Positions 32,614-42,156 of a stretch of 64,000 bases of DNA are shown here, one piece after another. Within the stretch, counting starts at the first letter, position 1, and each line of letters opens with the position of its first letter. This DNA is from Pseudomonas lactis (GTDB lineage: Bacteria > Pseudomonadota > Gammaproteobacteria > Pseudomonadales > Pseudomonadaceae), in contig NZ_JYLO01000015.1 of the NCBI RefSeq assembly GCF_001439845.1, positions 62,001-126,000 on the forward strand, given 5' to 3'. The position numbers were made by a program, and so were the translations under genes. The notes beneath the pieces are model-generated. The model was not told the origin of the DNA. It did no database searches and saw only the letters and a program-made list of their open reading frames with translations.

Positions 32614-33369
32614 ATGGAAAAGACCAAGCAGACTGTGCCCTCCGTGGTGCCGCGCCATGTCGCGATCATCATGGATGGGAATAATCGCTGGGCGAAAAAA
32701 CGCTTTATGCCGGGTGTTGCCGGGCATAAAGCGGGTGTTGACGCGGTAAGGGCGGTGATTGAGGTGTGCGCCGAGGCCAAGGTCGAAGTGCTGACCTTGT
32801 TCGCCTTCTCCAGTGAGAACTGGCAGCGGCCCGCCGATGAGGTCAGTGCCTTGATGGACCTGTTCTTCAAGGCCCTGCGTCGTGAGGCCAAGCGCCTCAA
32901 TGACAACAACATCAGTCTGCGCATCATTGGTGATCGCTCGCGGTTTCATCCGGAACTGCAAACGGCCATGCGCGAAGCCGAGGCCATCACTGCCGGCAGT
33001 AACCGTTTTGTGTTGCAGATCGCAGCCAACTACGGCGGCCAGTGGGATATCGCCCAGGCTGCGCAGCGGCTTGCCCGCGAAGTGCAGGCCGGTCATCTGC
33101 GCCCGGACGACATCACGCCCGAACTGTTACAAACCTGCCTGGTGACCGGCGACCTGCCGTTGCCGGACTTGTGTATTCGTACCGGTGGCGAGCATCGCAT
33201 CAGCAATTTCCTGCTGTGGCAGTTGGCCTACACCGAACTGTACTTCTCCGACCTGTTCTGGCCGGACTTCAAACACGATGCCATGCGTAATGCACTGGCC
33301 GATTTCGCTTCCCGTCAGCGTCGCTTCGGTAAAACGAGCGAGCAGATCGAAGCTGGAGCCCGGGTTTAA
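32614..33369 (+). CDS. uppS: Undecaprenyl diphosphate synthase (cis-prenyltransferase)
   Basis: UppS extends farnesyl diphosphate with eight isopentenyl units to make the C55 carrier lipid for peptidoglycan and O-antigen. This 251-residue enzyme has the catalytic Asp in AIIMDGNNRWAKKR (about residue 19), the FAFSSENWQRP stretch, and the C-terminal DLCIRTGGEHRISNFLLWQ and TELYFSDLFWPDF signatures. cdsA follows directly, with the stop codon ending at 33369 and the next ATG at 33370. Confidence 0.97.
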   Translation: MEKTKQTVPSVVPRHVAIIMDGNNRWAKKRFMPGVAGHKAGVDAVRAVIEVCAEAKVEVLTLFAFSSENWQRPADEVSALMDLFFKALRREAKRLNDNNISLRIIGDRSRFHPELQTAMREAEAITAGSNRFVLQIAANYGGQWDIAQAAQRLAREVQAGHLRPDDITPELLQTCLVTGDLPLPDLCIRTGGEHRISNFLLWQLAYTELYFSDLFWPDFKHDAMRNALADFASRQRRFGKTSEQIEAGARV

Positions 33370-34176
33370 ATGCTTAAACAACGAATCATCACGGCGCTGA
33401 TCCTGCTGCCGATTGCCTTGTGCGGTTTTTTCCTGCTCGACGGTTCCGGCTTTGCGCTGTTCATCGGCCTGGTCGTGACCCTTGGGGCCTGGGAGTGGGC
33501 GCGCCTGGCAGGCTTCGTCAACCAATTGCCGCGTGTGGTCTACGCCGCTGTGGTCGCGCTGTTGTTGTTCTTCATGTACATCCTGCCGGACATCGCGCCC
33601 TGGGTGCTGGGGGCTGCCGTGTTGTGGTGGGCGCTGGCGACTTTCCTGGTGCTCACCTATCCGCGCACCAGTGGCCAATGGTCCAGCGTGGCCTGCAAGC
33701 TGGTGATTGGCCTGGCGATCCTGTTGCCGGCCTGGCAAGGGTTGGTGGAGATCAAGCGTTACCCTCTTGGCAACGAGTTGATCCTGGCGGTGATGGTGTT
33801 GGTATGGGGCGCTGACATTGGTGCCTACTTCTCGGGTCGAGCCTTTGGCAAGCGCAAGCTGGCCCCGGCCGTCAGCCCAGGCAAGAGCTGGGAAGGCGTA
33901 TACGGCGGCCTGGCTTTGACGCTGCTGATCAGCCTGGTGGTCGGTGTGGTGCGTGACTGGTCGGTAAAGGAAGTGCTCCTGGCCTTGTTGGGTACGGCTA
34001 TCGTCGTGTTCATCTCGGTGGTGGGCGACCTTACCGAGAGCATGTTCAAGCGCCAGGCTGGCATCAAGGACAGCAGTAACCTGCTGCCAGGTCATGGCGG
34101 TGTGCTTGACCGTATCGACAGCCTCACCGCTGCGCTACCGATTTTTGCCGTGCTGTTGTGGATGATCGCTTCGTGA
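33370..34176 (+). CDS. cdsA: Phosphatidate cytidylyltransferase
   Basis: CdsA makes CDP-diacylglycerol, precursor of all phospholipids, in the inner membrane. This 268-residue protein has about seven or eight hydrophobic segments. The family signature lies at the C-terminus, with KRQAGIKDSSNLLPGHGGVLDR (in parts: KRQAGIKDSSNLLPG and HGGVLDRIDSL). It starts immediately after uppS, and its stop overlaps the dxr GTG start (GTGA). Confidence 0.96.
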   Translation: MLKQRIITALILLPIALCGFFLLDGSGFALFIGLVVTLGAWEWARLAGFVNQLPRVVYAAVVALLLFFMYILPDIAPWVLGAAVLWWALATFLVLTYPRTSGQWSSVACKLVIGLAILLPAWQGLVEIKRYPLGNELILAVMVLVWGADIGAYFSGRAFGKRKLAPAVSPGKSWEGVYGGLALTLLISLVVGVVRDWSVKEVLLALLGTAIVVFISVVGDLTESMFKRQAGIKDSSNLLPGHGGVLDRIDSLTAALPIFAVLLWMIAS

Positions 34177-35363
34177 GCCGCCTGCAGCAGGTTACGGTGC
34201 TGGGCGCGACCGGCTCGGTCGGGCTTAGTACCCTGGACGTCATTGCGCGTCACCCCGATCGCTATCGGGTTTTCGCCCTGACCGGCTTCACGCGTTTGCG
34301 CGAGCTGCTGGCCTTGTGCGTGCGACACTCGCCGCGCTTTGCCGTGGTGCCAGAGGTGGCTGCCGCTCGCCGTCTGCAGGATGATCTGCGCGCTGCCGGG
34401 CTGGCCACTCAGGTATTGGTCGGCGAGGCAGGGTTGTGCCAGGTCTCGGCCGATGCTGACGTGGATACCGTGGTGGCGGCGATTGTCGGTGCAGCAGGTT
34501 TGCGCCCGACCTTGGCGGCGGTCGATGCTGGCAAGAAAATCCTGCTGGCCAATAAAGAAGCCTTGGTCATGTCCGGTGCTCTCTTTATGCAAGCGGTGCG
34601 CAAGAGCGGCGCGGTGTTGCTGCCTCTGGACAGCGAGCACAACGCCATCTTCCAGTGCATGCCCGGTGATTTTGCCCGCGGCTTGAGTCAGGTCGGCGTG
34701 CGCCGGATTCTGCTGACGGCATCTGGCGGGCCATTCCGCCAGACTCCGTCGGCCGAGCTTGAGCATGTGTCACCCGATCAGGCGTGTGCTCACCCGAACT
34801 GGTCCATGGGGCGCAAAATCTCCGTGGATTCGGCGAGCATGATGAACAAAGGCCTGGAATTGATCGAGGCATGCTGGTTGTTCGATGCGCGGCCTGACCA
34901 GGTTGAGGTGGTGATTCACCCACAAAGTGTGATCCATTCCCTGGTCGATTACGTGGATGGTTCGGTGTTGGCGCAGTTGGGTAATCCGGACATGCGCACA
35001 CCGATCGCCAATGCCTTGGCCTGGCCGGAGCGCATTGATTCGGGCGTGGCGCCGTTGGACTTGTTTGCAATCGCGCGCCTGGACTTCGAAGCCCCGGACG
35101 AGCAGCGTTTCCCGTGTTTGCGCCTGGCGCGGCAAGCGGCCGAGGCGGGTAACAGTGCCCCGGCCATGCTTAACGCGGCCAATGAGGTGGCCGTAGCCGC
35201 GTTTCTTGAACGGCGCATCCGCTTTCCGCAGATCGCGAGTATCATCGAGGACGTCCTGGCGCTTGAGCCAGTGGTGGCGGTGAATGACTTGGAGGCGGTG
35301 TTTGAAGCCGACACCAAGGCCCGAGCCCTGGCTGGGCAATGGTTGGAACGCAATGCGCGTTAA
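34173..35363 (+). CDS. dxr: 1-deoxy-D-xylulose 5-phosphate reductoisomerase
   Basis: Dxr (IspC) is the second enzyme of the MEP isoprenoid pathway, giving 2-C-methylerythritol 4-phosphate with NADPH; ispD and ispF of the same pathway are also in this window. It has 396 residues. The NADPH motif GATGSVGLSTLDVI is at the N-terminus; the metal and substrate residues lie in PLDSEHNAIFQ, ASGGPFR and MMNKGLELIEA. I chose GTG 34173, which overlaps the cdsA stop and begins just before the first beta strand. Confidence 0.97.
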   Translation: MSRLQQVTVLGATGSVGLSTLDVIARHPDRYRVFALTGFTRLRELLALCVRHSPRFAVVPEVAAARRLQDDLRAAGLATQVLVGEAGLCQVSADADVDTVVAAIVGAAGLRPTLAAVDAGKKILLANKEALVMSGALFMQAVRKSGAVLLPLDSEHNAIFQCMPGDFARGLSQVGVRRILLTASGGPFRQTPSAELEHVSPDQACAHPNWSMGRKISVDSASMMNKGLELIEACWLFDARPDQVEVVIHPQSVIHSLVDYVDGSVLAQLGNPDMRTPIANALAWPERIDSGVAPLDLFAIARLDFEAPDEQRFPCLRLARQAAEAGNSAPAMLNAANEVAVAAFLERRIRFPQIASIIEDVLALEPVVAVNDLEAVFEADTKARALAGQWLERNAR

Positions 35364-35406
35364 GGTTTGAGTCTTCAGGCATTGGATTGAGATGCGGAGA
35401 AATTAG

Positions 35407-36759
35407 ATGAGTGCGCTCTACATGATTGTCGGCACCCTGGTTGCTCTGGGTGTGTTGGTGACCTTCCACGAATTCGGCCACTTCTGGGTCGCGCGTCGTT
35501 GCGGCGTCAAGGTATTGCGCTTTTCCGTCGGTTTCGGCATGCCGTTGTTGCGCTGGCATGACCGCCGCGGCACTGAGTTTGTCATTGCTGCTATCCCGTT
35601 GGGCGGCTACGTCAAGATGCTCGATGAGCGCGAAGGCGAAGTGCCTGCAGACCAGTTGGACCAATCCTTCAATCGCAAGACCGTTCGTCAGCGTATTGCG
35701 ATTGTTGCGGCGGGGCCGATTGCCAACTTTTTGTTGGCGATGGTGTTCTTCTGGGTCTTGGCCATGCTGGGCAGCCAGCAGGTGCGCCCGGTCATTGGCG
35801 CGGTCGAAGCGGACAGCATCGCGGCCAAGGCTGGCCTGACGGCTGGGCAGGAAATTGTATCCATTGATGGCGAACCCACTACGGGCTGGGGCGCGGTCAA
35901 CTTGCAGTTGGTGCGTCGCCTGGGCGAGAGCGGCACCGTCAATGTGGTGGTGCGCGACCAGGATTCCAGCGCCGAAACCCCGCGGGCATTGGCGCTGGAC
36001 CATTGGCTCAAGGGCGCTGATGAGCCCGATCCGATCAAATCCCTGGGGATCCGCCCTTGGCGTCCGGCCTTGCCGCCGGTGCTGGCCGAGCTCGACCCGA
36101 AAGGCCCGGCCCAGGCTGCTGGCCTGAAAACCGGTGATCGCTTGCTGGCCCTCGATGGCCAGGCGCTGGGTGACTGGCAGCAGGTGGTCGACCTGGTGCG
36201 TGTGCGCCCTGATACCAAAATTGTGCTGAAAGTTGAGCGCGACGGTGCTCAAATCGACGTCCCCGTGACCTTGTCGGTGCGAAGCGAAGCCAAGGCAGCC
36301 GGGGGTTACCTGGGTGCAGGGGTCAAGGGTGTCGAATGGCCGCCATCGATGGTGCGAGAGGTCAGCTACGGGCCTTTGGCCGCGATTGGCGAGGGTGCGA
36401 AACGCACCTGGACCATGAGCGTGCTGACCCTCGAATCCCTCAAGAAAATGTTGTTCGGTGAGCTCTCGGTAAAAAACTTGAGTGGACCGATAACCATTGC
36501 TAAAGTGGCGGGCGCTTCTGCCCAGTCGGGTGTCGCGGATTTCCTGAATTTCCTGGCTTATCTGAGTATTAGCCTTGGGGTTCTGAATTTGCTGCCCATT
36601 CCAGTATTGGATGGGGGGCATCTGCTGTTTTATCTGGTCGAGTGGGTGCGTGGTCGCCCCTTGTCGGATCGGGTGCAGGGTTGGGGGATACAGATCGGTA
36701 TCAGTTTGGTGGTCGGGGTGATGTTGTTAGCCCTGGTCAACGATCTGGGACGTCTGTAA
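35407..36759 (+). CDS. rseP: Site-2 protease RseP, regulator of sigmaE/AlgU activation
   Basis: RseP (MucP in Pseudomonas) cuts the anti-sigma factor MucA within the membrane and so releases AlgU. This 450-residue protein has the metalloprotease motif HEFGH (His21, Glu22, His25) in its first membrane helix, two PDZ domains in the periplasmic part (about residues 110-310), and the C-terminal PIPVLDGGHLLFY site that supplies the third metal ligand. It lies between dxr and bamA, which links envelope stress signalling to outer-membrane assembly. Confidence 0.97.
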   Translation: MSALYMIVGTLVALGVLVTFHEFGHFWVARRCGVKVLRFSVGFGMPLLRWHDRRGTEFVIAAIPLGGYVKMLDEREGEVPADQLDQSFNRKTVRQRIAIVAAGPIANFLLAMVFFWVLAMLGSQQVRPVIGAVEADSIAAKAGLTAGQEIVSIDGEPTTGWGAVNLQLVRRLGESGTVNVVVRDQDSSAETPRALALDHWLKGADEPDPIKSLGIRPWRPALPPVLAELDPKGPAQAAGLKTGDRLLALDGQALGDWQQVVDLVRVRPDTKIVLKVERDGAQIDVPVTLSVRSEAKAAGGYLGAGVKGVEWPPSMVREVSYGPLAAIGEGAKRTWTMSVLTLESLKKMLFGELSVKNLSGPITIAKVAGASAQSGVADFLNFLAYLSISLGVLNLLPIPVLDGGHLLFYLVEWVRGRPLSDRVQGWGIQIGISLVVGVMLLALVNDLGRL

Positions 36760-36833
36760 CGCTTCGCTGAATTGCGAATCTGCCGCATTTTGCGGCAGTT
36801 TGTTTATTGCCAGTTGGAATAAGAAAGGACTTC

Positions 36834-39221
36834 ATGAAACGTCTGCTGCTAACTGCGGTTCTCACCGTATTGATGATCGCCGAAGTTCACGCCGAGTCCT
36901 TCACCATCTCCGATATTCGCGTCAACGGCCTCCAGCGGGTTTCCGCGGGTAGCGTCTTTGGTGCCTTGCCGTTGAACGTCGGGGAACAGGCGGATGATCG
37001 TCGCCTGGTGGAATCCACTCGTGCGCTGTTCAAAACCGGGTTCTTTCAAGATATCCAACTGGGTCGCGAAGGCAACGTCCTGGTCATCACGGTCGTCGAG
37101 CGACCTTCCGTCGCCAGTATCGCGATCGAAGGTAACAAGGCCATCTCCACTGAAGACTTGATGAAGGGCCTGAAGCAATCGGGCCTGGCCGAGGGCGAGA
37201 TCTTCCAGCGCGCGACCCTTGAGGGTGTGCGTAACGAGCTGCAACGCCAGTACGTTGCCCAGGGCCGCTACTCCGCGACCGTGGAAACCGAAGTGATCCC
37301 CCAGCCTCGTAACCGTGTGGGCCTGAAGGTCAACATCAACGAAGGCACCGTGGCCGCCATCCAGCACATCAACGTCGTGGGCAACACCAAGTTCCCTGAT
37401 GAAGACCTGGTCGACCTGTTCGAACTCAAGACCACCAACTGGTTGTCGTTCTTCAAGAACGATGACAAGTACGCCCGTGAAAAACTCTCCGGTGACCTGG
37501 AACGCCTGCGCTCCTACTACCTGGACCGTGGCTACATCAACATGGACATCGCTTCGACCCAGGTGTCCATCACCCCGGACAAGAAGCACGTCTACATCAC
37601 CGTCAACGTCAACGAAGGCGAGAAGTACAAGGTTCGTGACGTCAAGCTCAGCGGCGACCTGAAAGTGCCTGAAGACCAGGTCAAGTCCCTGTTGCTGGTG
37701 CAGAAGGACCAGGTGTTCTCGCGCAAGCTGATGACCACCACCTCCGAACTGATCACCCGTCGCCTGGGTAACGAAGGCTATACCTTCGCCAACGTCAACG
37801 GCGTGCCGACCCCGAATGATGAAGACCACACCGTGGACATCACCTTCGTCGTCGATCCGGGCAAGCGTGCCTACGTCAACCGCATCAACTTCCGTGGCAA
37901 CACCAAGTCTGCGGACGAAGTGCTGCGTCGTGAAATGCGTCAGATGGAAGGTGGCTGGGCTTCGACCTACCTGATCGACCAATCCAAGACCCGTCTTGAG
38001 CGCCTGGGCTTCTTCAAGGAAGTCAACGTCGAAACCCCGGCCGTACCGGGTGTGGATGACCAGGTTGACGTGAACTACGCCGTTGAAGAACAAGCCTCGG
38101 GCTCGATCACCGCCAGCGTCGGTTTCGCCCAGAGCGCCGGTTTGATCCTGGGTGGTTCCATCACGCAGAACAACTTCCTGGGTACCGGTAACCGTGTGTC
38201 CATCGGCCTGACCCGCAGCGAATACCAAAGCCGATACAACTTCGGCTACACCGACCCCTACTGGACTGCAGACGGTGTGAGCCTGGGCTACAACGCCTTC
38301 TACCGCACCACTGACTACAAAGACCTCGATGTTGACGTTGCAAGCTATGCGATCGACAGCCTGGGTGCCGGTGTCAACGTGGGTTACCCGATCAGCGAGA
38401 CCTCGCGCCTGACCTTCGGCCTCACCGCCCAGCAGGATGAGATCAAGACCGGTGTGTACACCGTGGACGAAATCTTCGACTTCACCCGTCGTGAAGGCGA
38501 CAAGTTCCTGAACTTCAAGGCGTCTGCCGGCTGGTCCGAGTCGACCCTGAACAAAGGTGTACTGGCAACCCGCGGCCACTCCCAGAGCCTGACTGCGGAA
38601 GTCACCACGCCGGGCAGCGACCTGTCGTTCTTCAAGCTCGACTACCGCGGTCAGTTGTTCCAGCCGTTGAGCGATAACTACACCATGCGCCTGCACACAG
38701 AGCTGGGCTATGGCGACGGTTATGGTTCGACCGATGGCTTGCCGTTCTATGAAAACTATTATGCAGGTGGTTTCAACTCGGTGCGTGGCTTCAAGGACAG
38801 CACCTTGGGTCCGCGTGGTACGCCGAGCCGTGGTGTTGATCGCACTGGTAACCAGGGCACTGTCGCTGACTCGGACAACGACCCGCTGCCATTCGGTGGT
38901 AACGTGCTGATCCAGGGTGGTGCGGAGATTCTGTTCCCGCTGCCGTTCGTCAAGGACCAGCGTTCCCTGCGTACTTCGGTCTTCTGGGACGTGGGTAACG
39001 TGTTCGACTCCAAGTGCGAACAGATCAAGAACCCAAGTGGCTTGAAGTCCAATACTCAATGCAACGACGTGAGCCTCAGCAACCTGGCAAGCTCCGTGGG
39101 CGTGGGTGTGACCTGGGTGACTGCGCTGGGCCCGTTGAGCTTTGCTCTGGCCATGCCGATCAAGAAACCGGATAACGCTGAAACCCAGATTTTCCAATTC
39201 TCCCTCGGCCAGACGTTCTAA
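36834..39221 (+). CDS. bamA: Outer membrane assembly factor BamA (Omp85)
   Basis: BamA inserts beta-barrel proteins into the outer membrane. This 795-residue protein has a signal peptide (MKRLLLTAVLTVLMIAEVHA), five POTRA domains (about residues 22-420) and a 16-strand barrel ending in the aromatic FSLGQTF. The loop-6 motif VRGF is present (SVRGFKDSTLGPRG). ATG 36834 was chosen with AGAAAGGA upstream. rseP precedes it and skp follows. Confidence 0.98.
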   Translation: MKRLLLTAVLTVLMIAEVHAESFTISDIRVNGLQRVSAGSVFGALPLNVGEQADDRRLVESTRALFKTGFFQDIQLGREGNVLVITVVERPSVASIAIEGNKAISTEDLMKGLKQSGLAEGEIFQRATLEGVRNELQRQYVAQGRYSATVETEVIPQPRNRVGLKVNINEGTVAAIQHINVVGNTKFPDEDLVDLFELKTTNWLSFFKNDDKYAREKLSGDLERLRSYYLDRGYINMDIASTQVSITPDKKHVYITVNVNEGEKYKVRDVKLSGDLKVPEDQVKSLLLVQKDQVFSRKLMTTTSELITRRLGNEGYTFANVNGVPTPNDEDHTVDITFVVDPGKRAYVNRINFRGNTKSADEVLRREMRQMEGGWASTYLIDQSKTRLERLGFFKEVNVETPAVPGVDDQVDVNYAVEEQASGSITASVGFAQSAGLILGGSITQNNFLGTGNRVSIGLTRSEYQSRYNFGYTDPYWTADGVSLGYNAFYRTTDYKDLDVDVASYAIDSLGAGVNVGYPISETSRLTFGLTAQQDEIKTGVYTVDEIFDFTRREGDKFLNFKASAGWSESTLNKGVLATRGHSQSLTAEVTTPGSDLSFFKLDYRGQLFQPLSDNYTMRLHTELGYGDGYGSTDGLPFYENYYAGGFNSVRGFKDSTLGPRGTPSRGVDRTGNQGTVADSDNDPLPFGGNVLIQGGAEILFPLPFVKDQRSLRTSVFWDVGNVFDSKCEQIKNPSGLKSNTQCNDVSLSNLASSVGVGVTWVTALGPLSFALAMPIKKPDNAETQIFQFSLGQTF

Positions 39222-39266
39222 GCGTCTGACCTAAGATAACGACAACGGATTCTGTAGGAGTACATC

Positions 39267-39770
39267 GTGCGTAAGTTGACTCAATTGGTCTTGCTGGCCA
39301 CTGTGCTGGTCACCACCCCGGCCTTCGCCGAAATGAAAATCGCCGTTCTGAACTATCAGATGGCCCTGCTGGAATCCGATGCGGCCAAGCGATACGCCGT
39401 GGATGCCGAGAAGAAGTTCGGTCCGCAACTGACCAAGCTCAAGACACTGGAAAGCAGCGCCAAAGGCATCCAGGACCGCCTGGTAGCCGGTGGCGACAAG
39501 ATGCAGCAAGGCGAGCGCGAGCGTCTGGAGCTTGAATTCAAGCAAAAGGCCCGTGACTACCAGTTCCAATCCAAGGAGCTGAACGAAGCCAAGGCTGTGG
39601 CCGACCGCGAAATGCTCAAGCAGCTCAAGCCTAAATTGGACAGCGCTGTGGAAGAAGTCATCAAGAAGGGTGCCTTTGACCTAGTGTTCGAGCGTGGCGC
39701 CGTGATCGACGTCAAGCCTCAATACGACATCACCCGCCAGGTGATCGAGCGCATGAACCAGCTGAAGTAA
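39267..39770 (+). CDS. skp: Periplasmic chaperone Skp/OmpH
   Basis: Skp holds unfolded outer-membrane proteins in the periplasm and delivers them to BamA, encoded just upstream. This 167-residue protein has a signal peptide ending TTPAFA (cleavage before EMKIAVLNY) and then long charged helices (residues ~45-130) that form the tentacles of the trimer. The start codon is GTG 39267 with TAGGAG upstream. lpxD begins four bases after its stop. Confidence 0.94.
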   Translation: MRKLTQLVLLATVLVTTPAFAEMKIAVLNYQMALLESDAAKRYAVDAEKKFGPQLTKLKTLESSAKGIQDRLVAGGDKMQQGERERLELEFKQKARDYQFQSKELNEAKAVADREMLKQLKPKLDSAVEEVIKKGAFDLVFERGAVIDVKPQYDITRQVIERMNQLK

Positions 39771-39773
39771 ACC

Positions 39774-40829
39774 ATGACAGCGACTATCAAACTCGGCGAG
39801 TTGGCCGAGTTCCTGGGGGCCACCTTGCGTGGCTCCAAGGAGAAAGAAATCACTGGGCTAGCCACCTTGCAGGAGGCTGGCCCAGCTCAGTTGAGCTTCC
39901 TCGCAAATCCTCAATACCGTAAATACCTGGTCGACTGCCAGGCCGCAGCCGTGTTGCTGAAGGCCGCTGACGCCGAAGGGTTTATCGGGGATGCGCTGGT
40001 GGTGGCCGACCCGTACCTGTCGTACGCCAAGGCGTCGCACCTGTTCGATCCCAAGCCGAAGGCGGCCGGCGGTATTCACCCGTCTGCCGTGATCGCCGAT
40101 GATGCCCAGGTTGACCCTGCCGCCAGCATCGGTGCGTTTGCCGTGATCGAGAGTGGGGCGCGTATTGGTGCTGGTGTCACCGTGGGTGCCCACTGCTTTA
40201 TCGGTGCACGCTGTGAAATTGGTGCCGATGGTTGGCTGGCCCCCCGCGTGACCCTCTACCACGATGTGCGTATTGGCCAGCGTGTGGTCATTCAGTCCGG
40301 TGCTGTTATCGGCGGCGAAGGCTTTGGCTTTGCCAACTCCAAAGGTGTCTGGCACAAGATCGCCCAGGTCGGTGGCGTATTGATCGGCGACGATGTGGAG
40401 ATCGGCGTGAACACTGCTGTGGATCGCGGGGCCCTGGCCGATACCGTGATCGGTAACGGTGTAAAGCTCGATAACCAGATCCAGATCGCCCACAACGTGC
40501 AGATTGGCGATCACACCGCCATGGCCGCCTGCGTGGGTATTTCCGGCAGCACCAAGATCGGCAAGCATTGCATGCTCGCCGGTGGCGTAGGGCTGGTGGG
40601 GCATATCGATATTTGCGACAACGTCTTCATCACCGGCATGACCATGGTGACCCACTCGATAACAGAGCCAGGGGCCTATTCGTCCGGTACCGCGATGCAA
40701 CCTGCGGCCGAATGGCGCAAGAGTGCCGCGCGTTTGAGGAAGATCGACGACATGGCACGACGTATCAAACAGCTTGAAAAGCGTGTCGGGGACGTGACCC
40801 CCGGCGGTAATGCTTCATCAGAAGGCTGA
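39774..40829 (+). CDS. lpxD: UDP-3-O-(3-hydroxyacyl)glucosamine N-acyltransferase
   Basis: LpxD adds the second, N-linked hydroxyacyl chain in lipid A synthesis. This 351-residue protein has an N-terminal uridine-binding domain (to about residue 95), a left-handed beta helix of hexapeptide repeats (VTVGAHCFIGARCEIGADG, then VIGNGVKLDNQIQIAHNVQIG with the catalytic His in IAHNV), and a C-terminal helix. It follows skp by three bases. A 111-bp gap with short hairpins (CCGCTAG/CTAGCGG at 40857-40887) separates it from fabZ. Confidence 0.97.
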   Translation: MTATIKLGELAEFLGATLRGSKEKEITGLATLQEAGPAQLSFLANPQYRKYLVDCQAAAVLLKAADAEGFIGDALVVADPYLSYAKASHLFDPKPKAAGGIHPSAVIADDAQVDPAASIGAFAVIESGARIGAGVTVGAHCFIGARCEIGADGWLAPRVTLYHDVRIGQRVVIQSGAVIGGEGFGFANSKGVWHKIAQVGGVLIGDDVEIGVNTAVDRGALADTVIGNGVKLDNQIQIAHNVQIGDHTAMAACVGISGSTKIGKHCMLAGGVGLVGHIDICDNVFITGMTMVTHSITEPGAYSSGTAMQPAAEWRKSAARLRKIDDMARRIKQLEKRVGDVTPGGNASSEG

Positions 40830-40940
40830 TACCATTTCCATATCAAGTGTGCACAGCCGCTAGACGGCCTCCTTGATTTGCTAGCGGGGCGTGCGCCTGG
40901 TGCGCCCGCCCCCAATCTTTATTACAGGCTTCCCCCCGAA

Positions 40941-41381
40941 ATGATGGACATCAACGAGATTCGCGAATACCTGCCTCACCGTTACCCGTTCCTGCTGGTG
41001 GATCGCGTAGTGGACCTCAACGTCGAGGAAAAGCGCATTCGTGCCTACAAGAATGTCAGCATCAACGAACCATTCTTCAACGGTCACTTTCCTGCGCATC
41101 CAATCATGCCAGGTGTGTTGATCATCGAAGCCATGGCCCAGGCTGCCGGTATCCTTGGTTTCAAAATGCTCGACCTCAAGCCTGCCGACGGCACGCTTTA
41201 CTATTTCGTGGGTTCGGACAAGCTGCGTTTTCGCAACCCGGTCACCCCGGGTGACCAGTTGATCCTGGAAGCCAAGTTCATCAGTTGCAAACGCCAGATC
41301 TGGAAGTTCGAATGCCAGGCCTCGGTAGATGGCAAGCCGGTGTGCTCTGCCGAGATCATCTGTGCGGAACGCAAACTATGA
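40941..41381 (+). CDS. fabZ: 3-hydroxyacyl-[acyl-carrier-protein] dehydratase FabZ
   Basis: FabZ dehydrates 3-hydroxyacyl-ACP in fatty acid synthesis and competes with lipid A synthesis for 3-hydroxyacyl-ACP, which explains its place among lpx genes. It is a 146-residue hotdog-fold protein with the catalytic His in [15 protein letters not shown] and Glu in [13 protein letters not shown] 40941 is followed by a second ATG; the frame upstream crosses a hairpin-rich gap. Its stop overlaps the lpxA ATG by four bases. Confidence 0.96.
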
Positions 41382-42154
41382 GTTTGATTGACCCTCGCGC
41401 AATCATCGATCCGTCGGCCGTACTGGCCGCCGACGTTGAGGTCGGCCCTTGGTCGATCGTCGGCGCAGGTGTGGAAATCGGCGAGGGGACTGTCATCGGG
41501 CCACACGTGATCCTTAAAGGTCCGACCCGTATTGGCAAACACAATCGTATCTACCAGTTCTCCTCGGTAGGCGAAGACACCCCGGACATGAAGTACAAGG
41601 GTGAAGAAACACGCCTGGTCATCGGTGACCACAACATCATTCGTGAAGGCGTCACCATTCACCGCGGCACCGTGCAGGATCGCGCTGAAACCACCTTGGG
41701 TGATCACAACCTGGTCATGGCCTATGCGCACATCGGCCATGACAGTGTGATCGGCAACCATTGCATCCTGGTCAACAACACTGCGTTGGCAGGCCATGTG
41801 CACGTTGATGACTGGGCGATCCTCTCCGGTTTTACCCTGGTGCATCAGTATTGCCATATCGGCGCCCACAGCTTTTCCGGCATGGGCACCGCCATCGGCA
41901 AGGATGTCCCGGCGTTCGTGACGGTATTCGGCAACCCTGCCGAAGCCCGTAGCATGAATTTTGAAGGCATGCGTCGTCGCGGTTTCAGTGAAGAGGCCAT
42001 CCACGCCTTGCGCCGTGCCTACAAGACGGTTTACCGCCAAGGGTTGACCGTCGAACAGGCCCTGACCGAACTGGCCGAGCCGGCTACGCAGTTCCCGGAA
42101 GTCGCGGTGTTCCGTGACTCTATCCAGACCTCGACTCGCGGCATCACCCGCTGA
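41378..42154 (+). CDS. lpxA: UDP-N-acetylglucosamine O-acyltransferase
   Basis: LpxA performs the first step of lipid A synthesis, adding a hydroxyacyl chain to UDP-GlcNAc. The 258-residue length and the hexapeptide-repeat beta helix ([20 protein letters not shown]) are standard. The catalytic His lies in the [15 protein letters not shown] region, and the C-terminal helical domain ([19 protein letters not shown]) follows. ATG 41378 overlaps the fabZ stop (ATGA); lpxB starts two bases after its own stop. Confidence 0.97.
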
Positions 42155-42156
42155 TC

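Noticed and set aside
36849..39197. 782-codon open frame antisense to bamA
   Set aside because: It is explained by strong codon bias of bamA on the plus strand; its composition is unlike real proteins and there is no promoter or start signal.
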